Shown: positions 45,884-54,925 of the stretch, piece by piece
Layout: every line of letters begins with the position of its first letter
Numbering within the stretch: the first letter of the stretch is position 1
NCBI RefSeq assembly: GCF_030503895.2
Contig: NZ_CP129970.2
Coordinates: forward strand, 746,001 to 810,000
Source: Marivirga arenosa
GTDB lineage: Bacteria; Bacteroidota; Bacteroidia; Cytophagales; Cyclobacteriaceae
Direction of reading: 5' to 3'
Length of the DNA stretch: 64,000 nt
Made by a program: the position numbers and the translations under genes
Notes under the pieces: model-generated
Told to the model about the DNA's origin: nothing
The model's input: the letters and a program-made list of their open reading frames with translations, nothing else
Database searches by the model: none

Positions 45884-46999
45884 ATGAAAGCATGCAATTT
45901 AATCTTATTCTTCTATATTCTTTTTTGTTCAGCTTGTGAATCAGTAGATCCTGAATTAGATGAGTCTATATGTGAAAGTGAAGAAAGACTTTCCAATTTA
46001 AATGAACGTAATTTTGGTATGGGTTTTACTACCTGGCCCTATGATGCCACTACTGAGAGTGTAGAAAATACATATAGTTTTATATCTAAGAATTCATCAA
46101 TTTATGCAGAACATCTAGACAATAAAATACCATGGGATTCGTGGATCAAAAACGAGCCTCTTCCAGAAGGCTTTTTGAACGATGTCACTTCTAGAAAACA
46201 AAAACGTATAAATGGTCTTGATTTATTATTATCCGTTAGTGTTTTAAATAGTAATAGAACCAACATCATTGAGGATTACCAAGGAAACATTCCAGAATAT
46301 CAACAATTAGATGACCCAGCTATTGTAAACGCATATGTAGCTCATTTAAATTACCTTATTGATCAACTGGAACCCGATTATTTAATAATTTCCATAGAAT
46401 CGAATGAATTATTAATCAACACTCCTAGTAAATGGCCAGAATTTAAACGTTTAATGCAAAATGTAAAAAGTCAGATAGCGCAAAATCATCCTGATTTACC
46501 TCTTTCTGAGTCTATAACTTTACATAACTGGTACGCTCCCGAAGTAGAAAATCCTGATGCATTTATTGATGAGATACAAAACTACATTTCGGATTATGAC
46601 TTTACTGCCATTAGTTTTTATCCATTTTTTAAGGGACTGAAAACATCAGAAGATTTTCAGTTAGCTTTTGATTTCCTACACGAAAACACCAATAAAACCA
46701 TTGCATTTGTAGAAACCACTATGATAGCAGAAGACTTAGAAGTTTCAGGACTGAATCTTGCCATTGATGGAAATGAATGCTCTCAAAAAATTTATCTTGA
46801 ATCTTTATTGCTTAATGCTGAAGAGCAAGATTATGAATTTATTATCTGGTGGGCTCATCGTGATTATGATGCACTCTGGGAAACTTTTGATGAATCCATT
46901 AAGGATTTGGGAAAGATATGGCGAGACACAGGATTATTAGATGAAGAAGGTAATGAAAGGCAGAGTTACAAACTTTGGCAGGAGATATTAGCTCTATAG
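45884..46999 (+). CDS. Glycosidase-like lipoprotein (TIM barrel, possibly GH53-related)
   Basis: A 371-residue lipoprotein: FYILFCSACESV gives a lipobox with Cys near residue 18. The mature part has barrel-like strands with FGMGFTTWPYD near the start, LIISIESNELL and IAFVETTMI, whose glutamates sit where acid/base and nucleophile residues lie in clan GH-A enzymes. WWAHRDYDALWETF resembles the end of a GH53-type barrel. The assignment is tentative. The frame opens at TTG 45869, but the ATG at 45884 starts the signal peptide. Confidence 0.65.
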   Translation: MKACNLILFFYILFCSACESVDPELDESICESEERLSNLNERNFGMGFTTWPYDATTESVENTYSFISKNSSIYAEHLDNKIPWDSWIKNEPLPEGFLNDVTSRKQKRINGLDLLLSVSVLNSNRTNIIEDYQGNIPEYQQLDDPAIVNAYVAHLNYLIDQLEPDYLIISIESNELLINTPSKWPEFKRLMQNVKSQIAQNHPDLPLSESITLHNWYAPEVENPDAFIDEIQNYISDYDFTAISFYPFFKGLKTSEDFQLAFDFLHENTNKTIAFVETTMIAEDLEVSGLNLAIDGNECSQKIYLESLLLNAEEQDYEFIIWWAHRDYDALWETFDESIKDLGKIWRDTGLLDEEGNERQSYKLWQEILAL

Positions 47000-47021
47000 T
47001 ACTTTAACAGATTTTTATAAA

Positions 47022-47822
47022 TTAAAAGAATCCCTGGCCTGCCGCCTCTTCAGTAACCAGTTCTGAATTTTCTTTCCCTAAATATTGATCTATAAAGTAA
47101 TGGGCTACATAGAGAAGTGGAGTAAGTAGGATGGCTAAACCTCCTTTATAAATGTAATTGATCACCCCTACTGATAGCACTTGAGTCATGCTCCAATTTC
47201 CAAATAGATAGAAGGCTATCCAAAGCACTACAAAGCTGTCAATCAGCTGACTAACTAAAGTAGAGCCCGTTGCTCTTAACCATATTTTTCCGCTTCCAGT
47301 ATATTTTCTTAAATGCTGGAAAACTAATACATCCAAAAACTGCCCAATTAAAAAGGCGGTTAAGGACCCTATGATAATTCCTAATCCTTGTTGGAAAATT
47401 ACTGAATAAGCATAGTTAATATCAAAATTATTACCATCGGGATCAGGGGTATTCACATTCAACCAAAATTCCGCAGGAGCTAATTTGGTTACCGCATAAA
47501 TCACGAAAAACGAATAAAGGATAAATAAAGCCGTTAAAAAGCTTATTCTTCTTACTCCTTTCTTTCCAAAATACTCATTAATTATATCGGTAGTAACAAA
47601 TACAATTGGCCAAATGATGACCCCAGCAGTTAAGTTAAAATCTAATACGAAATCACCGAAAAGTTTAATTTGGGCAGGTTCAAATCCTAAAGTAGATTCT
47701 GCAGAAAATATCTTTACACCTAGAATTTCCGCTAGTAAAGCATTAGTAAGAAAAATACCACTAAGTACTATAAACAGATTTCTTTTTTTCCTATTTAAGT
47801 CAGTAGTATTTCCTGCTTTCAT
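47022..47822 (-). CDS. yhhQ: Queuosine precursor transporter (YhhQ / DUF165 family)
   Basis: A 266-residue inner-membrane protein with six to seven helices. The family pattern is clear: LTAGVIIWPIVFVTTDIINEYFGKKGVRR (first part) and a later segment with IGSLTAFLIGQFLDVLVFQHLR and STLVSQLIDSFVVLWIAF. YhhQ imports 7-cyano-7-deazaguanine-type precursors for tRNA queuosine. It follows rnz by 2 bases, so it is the last gene of the purC-STAS-rnz-yhhQ run. No riboswitch is apparent nearby. Confidence 0.9.
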   Translation of the reverse strand: MKAGNTTDLNRKKRNLFIVLSGIFLTNALLAEILGVKIFSAESTLGFEPAQIKLFGDFVLDFNLTAGVIIWPIVFVTTDIINEYFGKKGVRRISFLTALFILYSFFVIYAVTKLAPAEFWLNVNTPDPDGNNFDINYAYSVIFQQGLGIIIGSLTAFLIGQFLDVLVFQHLRKYTGSGKIWLRATGSTLVSQLIDSFVVLWIAFYLFGNWSMTQVLSVGVINYIYKGGLAILLTPLLYVAHYFIDQYLGKENSELVTEEAAGQGFF

Positions 47823-47824
47823 TT

Positions 47825-48739
47825 TTATTCTTCTATAGTAAAAACTTTGCCTTCTTCTGCTAAAGCAGTATTATCAAATTCTGTTTTCGCTTCTTCCAGA
47901 ATAGGGCTTAAATCCTTATAGCGATTAGAAAAATGACCAATTAATAATTTGCCAACTTTCGCTTTTTGAGCAAAAATTGCAGCTTGTTTTGCGGTGGTAT
48001 GATAGGTAGCTTCTGCCCTTTCCAAATTCTCATGTAAGAAAGTACCCTCATGATATAATAGGTCTACCGAATCTACTAAAGGAATAATATCTTCATTGTA
48101 TTTGGTATCAGAGCAATACGCATAACTTCTAGATTTCTTGGCTGGGAGTGTATAATCAGTATTCTTATAAATGACTTTTCCTGTGTCATCCACCACATCT
48201 TTTCCTTTCTTCAATGTATTAATATGCTGAACACTTAGTTCAGAAATCCTGTCTTTTATAAGCTTCTTGGGTTTTGGCTTCTCTTTTATTAAAAAACCTG
48301 TGCAAGGAATTCTATGTTGAAGTGGAATAGTATAAACTGAGATTTTGGGATGATCAAGAATCAATTCAGATTCCTCTCCCTGTAATTCTTTAAAATGTAT
48401 TTTATAACTCAACCGAGTATTGGCATACTTTAAGTGCAATTGGATAATCTCAGAAAGACCAACAGGACCGTATAGATACAAATCGGTTTTTCTACCATTT
48501 AAATGCATAGTAGAAAGTAAACCTATCAGTCCTAAAAAATGATCGCCATGTAAATGACTTATAAAAATATGGCTTAAACGATTTTTCTTTAAGCCATATT
48601 TTTTCATTTGTAATTGAGTGGCTTCGCCACAATCAATCATGATCTGTAAATCCTGAATGCAAAGCACCTGTGAAGTATGATGTCTTCCATGTGCTGGTGC
48701 AGCAGAATTTGATCCTAATATGTGAACTTCAAATGACAA
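47825..48739 (-). CDS. rnz: Ribonuclease Z
   Basis: A 304-residue metallo-beta-lactamase-fold endonuclease that trims the 3' ends of tRNA precursors. The metal motif is SHLHGDHFLG (HxHxDH at 62-67). Further ligands are in YCSDTKYNEDI and LLIGHFSNRY, and the exosite insertion lies at about 150-200 (rich in K and P). Length is normal for the short bacterial form. It lies 5 bases after the STAS gene and 2 bases before yhhQ, indicating tight translational coupling. Confidence 0.95.
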   Translation of the reverse strand: MSFEVHILGSNSAAPAHGRHHTSQVLCIQDLQIMIDCGEATQLQMKKYGLKKNRLSHIFISHLHGDHFLGLIGLLSTMHLNGRKTDLYLYGPVGLSEIIQLHLKYANTRLSYKIHFKELQGEESELILDHPKISVYTIPLQHRIPCTGFLIKEKPKPKKLIKDRISELSVQHINTLKKGKDVVDDTGKVIYKNTDYTLPAKKSRSYAYCSDTKYNEDIIPLVDSVDLLYHEGTFLHENLERAEATYHTTAKQAAIFAQKAKVGKLLIGHFSNRYKDLSPILEEAKTEFDNTALAEEGKVFTIEE

Positions 48740-48744
48740 AAGTT

Positions 48745-49128
48745 TTACTCAGCTGATCCTTCTTCGCCTAAACCTTTTTCTAGCTCATGCATAAAAACAG
48801 ATTCTACTGCTTCATGTACTGTTGGAAGTATATCAAATACTTTATCAAGCTGAGAAATTTTGATTAATTTTTCTGTGTGCTCAGTAGGTGCTGCAATTAT
48901 AAAAGCGCCACCATTTTCACCAATTACTCTATTTCCTACTAATAAAGCACTTAAACCTGATGAATCTATATATTTAACCTCAGACATATCGATTACCATA
49001 TTTTCTACTCCCTCAGCCTGCATGGTAACTAAATCTGATTTTAAATTTGAAGAAACAGATGAATCTAATTTCTCTTCTTTTATTTTTATTAATGAATACT
49101 TCTCTTCTTTATCAATTGAATATTTCAT
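48745..49128 (-). CDS. STAS-domain anti-sigma factor antagonist
   Basis: A 127-residue SpoIIAA-like protein. The STAS core includes LVTMQAEGVENMVIDMSEVKYIDSSG, where the DSSG serine is the site phosphorylated by a partner kinase in this family, and LSALLVGNRVIGENGGAFII. The C-terminus is acidic (EKGLGEEGSAE). No kinase or sigma factor is encoded nearby. It lies between purC (51-base gap) and rnz (5-base gap). This gene context is common in Cytophagales-type genomes. Confidence 0.88.
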   Translation of the reverse strand: MKYSIDKEEKYSLIKIKEEKLDSSVSSNLKSDLVTMQAEGVENMVIDMSEVKYIDSSGLSALLVGNRVIGENGGAFIIAAPTEHTEKLIKISQLDKVFDILPTVHEAVESVFMHELEKGLGEEGSAE

Positions 49129-49179
49129 GTGTATATGTTATTTGCTATTAATTTTACTTTCTATTCGAAAGCTATTTTA

Positions 49180-50112
49180 TTAAATACTTTTTAAGATATT
49201 TTGTTCAATGGTTCTTAATACGTCCTGATAGTCTCTAGGTTGGAATTTCTCTCCTGTTACTTTTTCATAGAGTTCAATGTATCTATTTGAAATCTCTTCT
49301 ATCTTTTCATCCGTCATCTCAGGAATCTGTTGTCCTTCCTTACCCTGAAACCCATTTTCAATAAGCCATTCACGAACAAATTCTTTTGATAACTGCTTTT
49401 GTTTTACTCCTTTCTTTTGATTTTCATCATATACATCAGCATAAAAGTATCTTGATGAATCGGGGGTATGAATTTCATCTATCAAGTAAATTTTATCATT
49501 TACTTTTCCAAATTCATATTTAGTATCTACTAAAATCAATCCATTTTGAGCTGCAATTTCAGTTCCTCTTTGGAATAACTGTTGGGTATAAGATTCTAGC
49601 TTTTCATATTCTTCCTTAGAAACTAAGCCTTGATTTAATATTTCTTCTCTGGAAATATCTTCGTCATGGCCCTCATGCGCCTTTGTAGTAGGGGTAATGA
49701 TGGGCTCAGGCAGTTTATCATTCTCTTTCAATCCCTCTGGAAGTGATACCCCACAAATTGATCTTTTCCCATCGCGGTATTCTCTCCACGCATGACCTGC
49801 CAAATAGCCTCTAATCACCATTTCCACAGGATAGGTTTCGCAATTGAAGCCTATACTTACATTAGGATCGGGATTGGAAATTAACCAATTGGGCACAATG
49901 TCTTCAGTAGCTTTTAGAAATTTAGCTGCTATTTGGTTTAAAACCTGACCTTTAAAAGGAATAGCTCTTGGCATCACGACATCAAATGCAGACAATCGAT
50001 CTGTCGCTACCATAATCAGCTGAGAAGGAGTAGTATATACATCTCTCACTTTGCCTTTATAGAATTTTTGCTGATTAGGCAGCTGAAAGTTTGTTTCTTT
50101 TATTGCTTCCAT
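49180..50112 (-). CDS. purC: SAICAR synthetase (phosphoribosylaminoimidazole-succinocarboxamide synthase)
   Basis: A 310-residue enzyme of purine biosynthesis that joins CAIR and aspartate using ATP. Motifs visible are [12 protein letters not shown] (ATP site), [31 protein letters not shown] and [14 protein letters not shown]. The length matches the longer form shared with yeast Ade1. The ATG at 50110-50112 is only 5 bases from an exact -7 box on this strand (50118-50125), so the transcript may be leaderless. The downstream genes STAS, rnz and yhhQ could be co-transcribed. Confidence 0.96.
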   Translation of the reverse strand: MEAIKETNFQLPNQQKFYKGKVRDVYTTPSQLIMVATDRLSAFDVVMPRAIPFKGQVLNQIAAKFLKATEDIVPNWLISNPDPNVSIGFNCETYPVEMVIRGYLAGHAWREYRDGKRSICGVSLPEGLKENDKLPEPIITPTTKAHEGHDEDISREEILNQGLVSKEEYEKLESYTQQLFQRGTEIAAQNGLILVDTKYEFGKVNDKIYLIDEIHTPDSSRYFYADVYDENQKKGVKQKQLSKEFVREWLIENGFQGKEGQQIPEMTDEKIEEISNRYIELYEKVTGEKFQPRDYQDVLRTIEQNILKSI

Positions 50113-50117
50113 TGCTG

Positions 50118-50125
50118 CAAAAATA
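50118..50125 (-). promoter_or_regulatory. Bacteroidota -7 box (TATTTTTG) abutting purC
   Basis: On the minus strand TATTTTTG is followed by CAGCA and then the purC ATG, leaving only 5 bases between box and start codon. A start about 7 bases after the box would give a leaderless or nearly leaderless mRNA. No -33 TTTG is visible. Confidence 0.4.
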
Positions 50126-50175
50126 GCGTAAGTATTTAAGAAGTGAAACTAATTATAGGGGAAGATATAATTTAC

Positions 50176-50191
50176 ATCATTTATAAATGAT
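50176..50191. repeat. Perfect 16-bp palindrome upstream of purC
   Basis: ATCATTTATAAATGAT is a perfect, all-but-two A/T palindrome, 64 bases upstream of the purC start and 38 bases past the stop of the outer-membrane protein gene. It could be an operator; there is no T-run to make it a terminator. Confidence 0.35.
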
Positions 50192-50229
50192 AGATAACTT
50201 TTGTTTTCAATGGTTCTTTGCTAAAATCA

Positions 50230-51396
50230 TCATAATTTAAATTTCCTAGTGAATGATAAAGTAGGAAAAGCAATCATTCTAGCCCTTTGATCATCCGTAT
50301 AAGTCTGCCAGCCATTTCCATTATAAGGAGCCGGAATTGATGAATTCACCATTAATATGTGTGTGATTCCAAATTGCCAACTCACAAGCTCATTACCTTT
50401 TCGAACAAAACGGATACCCGATAACCCGTACCATACACTTCTTTTCATGGTAAATTCGGCATTTTCAAAATTGAAATCTCCATTTGCTAAAATGGTTTCT
50501 CTGTAAGCATCTTCAGTATCATTGAAATTGGTGATATAATTTTCTGTAAGGAAGTAAAAGTATTTTCCCGCTTTTACAATACCTGATATATTTCCCACGG
50601 CAGAGGATGTAGTTTGTGTGAACTCTCCTGGATTAAAGTATAAATAACCACCACCCAAAGAAATATTGCTGTTTCGGTTTCCATATGTGTAGGTAGCAAA
50701 TGCTAAGTTCCCGAAAAACTCTGTACCATAGGTTCCCAACATTAATAAATCTCCAACAGCCAAATGAGAATTTTCATTAATAGGTATGCTTAATTTACCC
50801 GTGAAGTAAATTGGGAGTCCAATAATAGTGGTTCCCATACCGATAGTTAATCTATCAGTTACCCCATACTGAATATCATGCACTAGAAAATATATGGAAT
50901 TATAATACAATTCTCTTTTCTTTAAAGGCAAAGCTGATGGAGCAAAGAAATACCTGGAATCATGCTCAGATTCAATTGAATCTGGATGAACCGCTTCTGC
51001 TGTTTCATCATCTGTTTTAGAATAAGAATCAGAATAGCTAGGGTTTTCAATTATATCCGAAATATTGTAGAATAAAATAACGGCCTTTTCTTGATCGCCT
51101 GCTTCATTTAGATGCGAACCAGCAAACAATGACCCTAAAATAGTATTTTCACAATCTTCAACTTTAATCACAAACCCCCTATTATTTTGGGAAATAGTAG
51201 CAAAATAATAATCACACTTAGTTTTGAAATCTACAGAGGAAGTCAGTTCTAAATTCTTATCCTGAAATTTTTCTTTTAATAAATTCTCAACTTGTTCGTT
51301 TATTACTGAAGATCTATCATCAATAACAATTTTACTTTGTGCAGAAACAGTAAATACGATTACTGAAAGGATCGAAATTAAAATAAAACGTTTCAT
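50230..51396 (-). CDS. Outer-membrane protein of unknown function
   Basis: A 388-residue protein with a signal peptide ending VSAQ (about residue 19). Residues 20-110 look like a small alpha/beta domain (IDDRSSVINEQVENLLKEKF; CDYYFATISQNNRGFVIKVEDC). An acidic linker follows (about 125-155, SYSDSYSKTDDETAEAVHPD), then a beta-barrel-like region (about 165-388, ending FPTLSFTRKFKL with aromatic residue close to the terminus). It probably sits in the outer membrane with a periplasmic N-domain. I do not know the family. An exact -7 box at 51450-51457 may serve it. Confidence 0.7.
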   Translation of the reverse strand: MKRFILISILSVIVFTVSAQSKIVIDDRSSVINEQVENLLKEKFQDKNLELTSSVDFKTKCDYYFATISQNNRGFVIKVEDCENTILGSLFAGSHLNEAGDQEKAVILFYNISDIIENPSYSDSYSKTDDETAEAVHPDSIESEHDSRYFFAPSALPLKKRELYYNSIYFLVHDIQYGVTDRLTIGMGTTIIGLPIYFTGKLSIPINENSHLAVGDLLMLGTYGTEFFGNLAFATYTYGNRNSNISLGGGYLYFNPGEFTQTTSSAVGNISGIVKAGKYFYFLTENYITNFNDTEDAYRETILANGDFNFENAEFTMKRSVWYGLSGIRFVRKGNELVSWQFGITHILMVNSSIPAPYNGNGWQTYTDDQRARMIAFPTLSFTRKFKL

Positions 51397-51449
51397 AACT
51401 TAGGTTGATAGTATTTAATGAAATTAAGCTTTCGGTACGATTATTCAAA

Positions 51450-51457
51450 CAAAAGTA
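51450..51457 (-). promoter_or_regulatory. Bacteroidota -7 box (TACTTTTG) for the outer-membrane protein gene
   Basis: On the minus strand TACTTTTG lies 53 bases upstream of the ATG at 51396 and 24 bases past the stop of the copper ATPase gene, giving the gene its own probable promoter. The -33 element is not recognisable. Confidence 0.4.
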
Positions 51458-51481
51458 TCTGTTTTAATTTCGATCTTATTA

Positions 51482-53698
51482 TCAGAGTTTCATACCTTTT
51501 AATCTTAAACTATTCAGCACCACAGATACTGAACTAAATGCCATTGCCGCACCTGCAATCATTGGATTTAAAACGAACCCATTAATTGGATATAACAAAC
51601 CAGCAGCAATCGGAATCCCTATTACATTATAAATAAACGCCCAAAATAAATTTTGCTTAATACCTCGAATCGTTATTGCTGACAAATGAAATGCTTTAGG
51701 TAAGTTTTGTATGTCTGATCCAATTAGTGTCATTTTAGCAACATCTATTGCAATATCAGAACCTTTACCCATTGCAATACTCACATCGGATTGAGCTAGT
51801 GCCTCCGAGTCGTTAATACCGTCTCCTACCATAGCTACAATTTTTCCTTGAGCTTGTAATTCTTTAACGAAATTTGATTTATCAGAAGGTAGTAGTTGAG
51901 ATTTAACATGCTTAATTCCCACCTGATCCGCAACATTTTTTGCAATGGCTTCCGTATCACCAGTAAGCATATAAACCTCCTTACCTTGTTGTTGAAGATT
52001 TGCTATACTTAGTTTAGCATTCTCTTTTATCTGATCGGAAACTGCTAAAATTGCCAGTAATTGATGTTCATTAGAAAAGTATATGATTGACTGTCCTTCT
52101 TGCTCTAACTCCTTAACTAGCTTATTTTGTTCTGCTGAAAAACTAACAGCATGTTCAGTTAATAGGACTCTATTGCCTACCAAATAAGTTTGATTTTCAA
52201 ATTTTGCTTTCACTCCTTTTGCAGTGATACTTTGAAAATCTTCAAGCTCAATTTTATCAAGACCTTCACCTTTTAAATGTTGAATTACAGCCTCTGCTAA
52301 AGGGTGTTCACTTTTATTTTCAATACTGTAAAGAATTGATTTTAATCTATTATCGTCCTTATACCATTTTTCATTTTTCACACTTGGCTTTCCTTCTGTA
52401 ATGGTACCCGTTTTATCTAATATAACGGCATTAACCTGATGCGCTTTTTCTAAACTTTCGGCATCTCTTATCAATATATTATTTTCTGCACCTTTCCCTA
52501 CCCCTACCATAATTGCTGTTGGTGTTGCTAATCCTAGAGCACAAGGGCAAGCAATCACCAATACTGTCACTGCTGATAATATTCCTTGGGTTAATGCATT
52601 TTCACCCCCTAAAATCAACCAGGCAATGAAAGTAATAACTGCAATAGCCATAACAGTGGGTACAAAAATACCTGCAATTTTATCTACCAATTTTTGAACT
52701 GGTGCTTTACTTCCTTGCGCCTCTTTCACTCTGGCAATAATAGATGCTAATAAAGTGTCCCCACCAACCTTATCTGCTGTAAAAATAAAACTTCCTTTTT
52801 GATTGATAGTACCTGCAAAAACCTTTTGGCCTTTTACCTTTTCAACCGAAATGGCTTCTCCCGTAATCATGCTTTCGTTGACAAAAGAATTCCCACTGAT
52901 TACTATTCCATCAACAGGAATCTTTTCACCTGGCTTTACTAAGATTTGAAATGCTTTTTTAACAGCTGTTATAGGAATAACTTCTTCTTTACCCTCAACT
53001 ATAACTGTTGTGGAATTAGGCTGAAGCCCAACTAATTTCTTTAAAGCAGAAGAGGTATTGGTTTTTGCTTTTTCTTCCAAATATTTCCCTAAAGAAATGA
53101 AAGTAATAATGACCACAGCTGCCTCATAATAAACATGGGCTTCCAAACCTCTGGAAGTCCAAAATTCTGCAAAGAAAGTATTGAATACACTTAAGGAAAA
53201 TGCAATACCCGTACTTAATGCTACTAGGGTATCCATATTGGCCATTCCATGTTTAGCTTGTTTCCACGCCCCTTTGAAAAAGTGGCCCCCAAAGTAAAAT
53301 AAAACTATGGCTGATAAGGGTAAAGAAATATATTTCCCTATTTCCCAATCCATAAAAAACATTCCGATTATGAAAACAGGAATAGTCAAAATAGCCGAAC
53401 CTATTAAGCTTCTTTTAATTTCATTAAAAGCTTTTAGCTGAGCTTCTTCTTGCTTTTCAGCCGCATTATCTTCTTCAATAATGGCATCATAACCCACTCC
53501 TTGCAATGCTGATTTCAGATCCTCAAGGCTTACTTCATCAGGATTAAAAGAAGCCCATGCTGTATGTGTAGCAAAATTAACATCAGCGTCTTCTACTCCT
53601 TTCGTACTTTTCAATGTGGATCCTACACTGGCAGCACAGCCAGCACAACTCATACCCGTTACTGGAAAAGATTTTTTGATGGTATTGGATGAATTCAT
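51482..53698 (-). CDS. copA: Heavy-metal P1B-type ATPase, CopA-like copper exporter
   Basis: A 738-residue P-type ATPase with one N-terminal heavy-metal-associated domain (GMSCAGCAASV, CxxC at 18-21). The catalytic parts are complete: TGEAISVEK (actuator), VIACPCALGLATPTA (the CPC metal path in helix 6), DKTGTITEG (phosphorylation), SEHPLAEA (HP motif) and GDGINDSEALAQSDV. CPC plus the C-terminal N-and-MSS residues (YNVIGIP and AMAFSSVSVVLNS) point to Cu(I) export. A 49-residue gene lies just upstream on the same strand, and an ArsR-type regulator lies beyond. Confidence 0.95.
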   Translation of the reverse strand: MNSSNTIKKSFPVTGMSCAGCAASVGSTLKSTKGVEDADVNFATHTAWASFNPDEVSLEDLKSALQGVGYDAIIEEDNAAEKQEEAQLKAFNEIKRSLIGSAILTIPVFIIGMFFMDWEIGKYISLPLSAIVLFYFGGHFFKGAWKQAKHGMANMDTLVALSTGIAFSLSVFNTFFAEFWTSRGLEAHVYYEAAVVIITFISLGKYLEEKAKTNTSSALKKLVGLQPNSTTVIVEGKEEVIPITAVKKAFQILVKPGEKIPVDGIVISGNSFVNESMITGEAISVEKVKGQKVFAGTINQKGSFIFTADKVGGDTLLASIIARVKEAQGSKAPVQKLVDKIAGIFVPTVMAIAVITFIAWLILGGENALTQGILSAVTVLVIACPCALGLATPTAIMVGVGKGAENNILIRDAESLEKAHQVNAVILDKTGTITEGKPSVKNEKWYKDDNRLKSILYSIENKSEHPLAEAVIQHLKGEGLDKIELEDFQSITAKGVKAKFENQTYLVGNRVLLTEHAVSFSAEQNKLVKELEQEGQSIIYFSNEHQLLAILAVSDQIKENAKLSIANLQQQGKEVYMLTGDTEAIAKNVADQVGIKHVKSQLLPSDKSNFVKELQAQGKIVAMVGDGINDSEALAQSDVSIAMGKGSDIAIDVAKMTLIGSDIQNLPKAFHLSAITIRGIKQNLFWAFIYNVIGIPIAAGLLYPINGFVLNPMIAGAAMAFSSVSVVLNSLRLKGMKL

Positions 53699-53723
53699 TT
53701 TATAGTAAGGACAGTTTAAGAAG

Positions 53724-53873
53724 TTATTTAGAAGATGATTTTTTCAATTTCTTTAAGTATGCCTTTTCTTCTTCTAAAGTCATATCGGAAATATCAAGAT
53801 TCATTTTATCACGAATCTTTCTCAATTTGCTGACTAATCCTTTTTGAGTTTTTATTTTTTCCTTAGCTTTCAT
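53724..53873 (-). CDS. Short highly charged protein (49 residues)
   Basis: An open frame too short for routine calling: ATG at 53871-53873, stop at 53724-53726. It encodes MKAKEKIKTQKGLVSKLRKI, then RDKMNLDISDMTLEEEKAYLKKLKKSSSK. It is about one third Lys/Arg and looks like two helices around MNLDISDMTLEEE. It lies 25 bases upstream of copA on the same strand. The ordered helix pattern and position favour a real gene, perhaps a small protein co-expressed with the copper exporter. No family is recognised. Confidence 0.55.
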   Translation of the reverse strand: MKAKEKIKTQKGLVSKLRKIRDKMNLDISDMTLEEEKAYLKKLKKSSSK

Positions 53874-53905
53874 AATTTTTCAATATTAATTAATATCCAG
53901 TTAAA

Positions 53906-54859
53906 TCAATCCAATAATTTCCATGAGTCATTAATTGAATATTCAATCCCTCGCATAAAGGTATTATGATGGTTAATAATCAATTGTTCGGTTAACTCTA
54001 AACTCTCGAAAGACTTTATAGTCTCAGGAAATAAGTCAATGATATCCGCTAAAAAAATACTAAAAAAGAAAAATGAAATTTTCAAATTGAATGAAACCAT
54101 CTTTGGATAATCCTCACTACCCCTTTTAAACATATCCTTATATTGAAAAACTGATACATTTGATGGATGGGTATATTGAGAAAAATAGTTATAAATATTA
54201 TCTAACAAAGAGTTTTTTACCCTCATTGACTTGCCTAATTCACTAAAATTAAAAACCTTAACTTCATTATTTTTAATTTCGATCAAATACTCCTTTCTTT
54301 TTATTCTTACTCGAATTTTTTCTTGGTTTTTTTTATCTAAACTTTTAAACAGTCTATTTGACTCTATTTTTTCACAATATTTTTTTATTATTTCTTTTTC
54401 ACTAGCATGTTTTTCTTTATTTACTTTACCTATTATTGAACTTTCAAATTTTTGACGATAATTCAACCCTGATATAACCCATAGTAAATACAATATTTCC
54501 TTTTCATCTTCTGTCTCTGTATTCCTAAATATCAAATTAAACGTCCCAGTCGTTTCATAAATATTCCTCACTAGGATTGCGATAACTGTTGGGTCAACGA
54601 TTTTATTGAGTTTTTTGCCACTTTTTGATTTATAAGAAATTTCATTTGTAAGCTCCATTAAATTAAGAGCCTTTGTGAACATCATTTGCAGAACAATAGC
54701 AGCATCATATTCCATTCTGTTCTTATGACCTAATTTTGGATGCTCTGATATGATTTTAAAAAACAATTCAAGATATATATCCAACAAAATTTTATAATCT
54801 TCTGTCGTTGTGTAATTTACATACTTTGTGAAGACTTCTCTTAAATTTTGCTTATCCAT
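53906..54859 (-). CDS. Helical protein of unknown function (DUF5677-like features)
   Basis: A 317-residue, strongly AT-rich and lysine-rich gene. The protein is almost all helix, with no signal peptide. DPTVIAILVRNIYETTGTFN and the later NYFSQYTHPSNVSVFQYKDM, with a conserved-looking R-E pair and a YTHPS motif, recall the DUF5677 family, but the match is impressionistic. A hydrophobic segment near 255-275 (FNLKISFFFFSIFLADIIDL) could be buried rather than membrane. It differs from its neighbours in base use and sits between the copper and regulator genes, so it may have been acquired. Confidence 0.55.
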   Translation of the reverse strand: MDKQNLREVFTKYVNYTTTEDYKILLDIYLELFFKIISEHPKLGHKNRMEYDAAIVLQMMFTKALNLMELTNEISYKSKSGKKLNKIVDPTVIAILVRNIYETTGTFNLIFRNTETEDEKEILYLLWVISGLNYRQKFESSIIGKVNKEKHASEKEIIKKYCEKIESNRLFKSLDKKNQEKIRVRIKRKEYLIEIKNNEVKVFNFSELGKSMRVKNSLLDNIYNYFSQYTHPSNVSVFQYKDMFKRGSEDYPKMVSFNLKISFFFFSIFLADIIDLFPETIKSFESLELTEQLIINHHNTFMRGIEYSINDSWKLLD

Positions 54860-54925
54860 ACGGAAAATTAATTAGTCAATAAATTATTCAAATCAATATA
54901 TAAACATTTTTTCATATATTACGAT

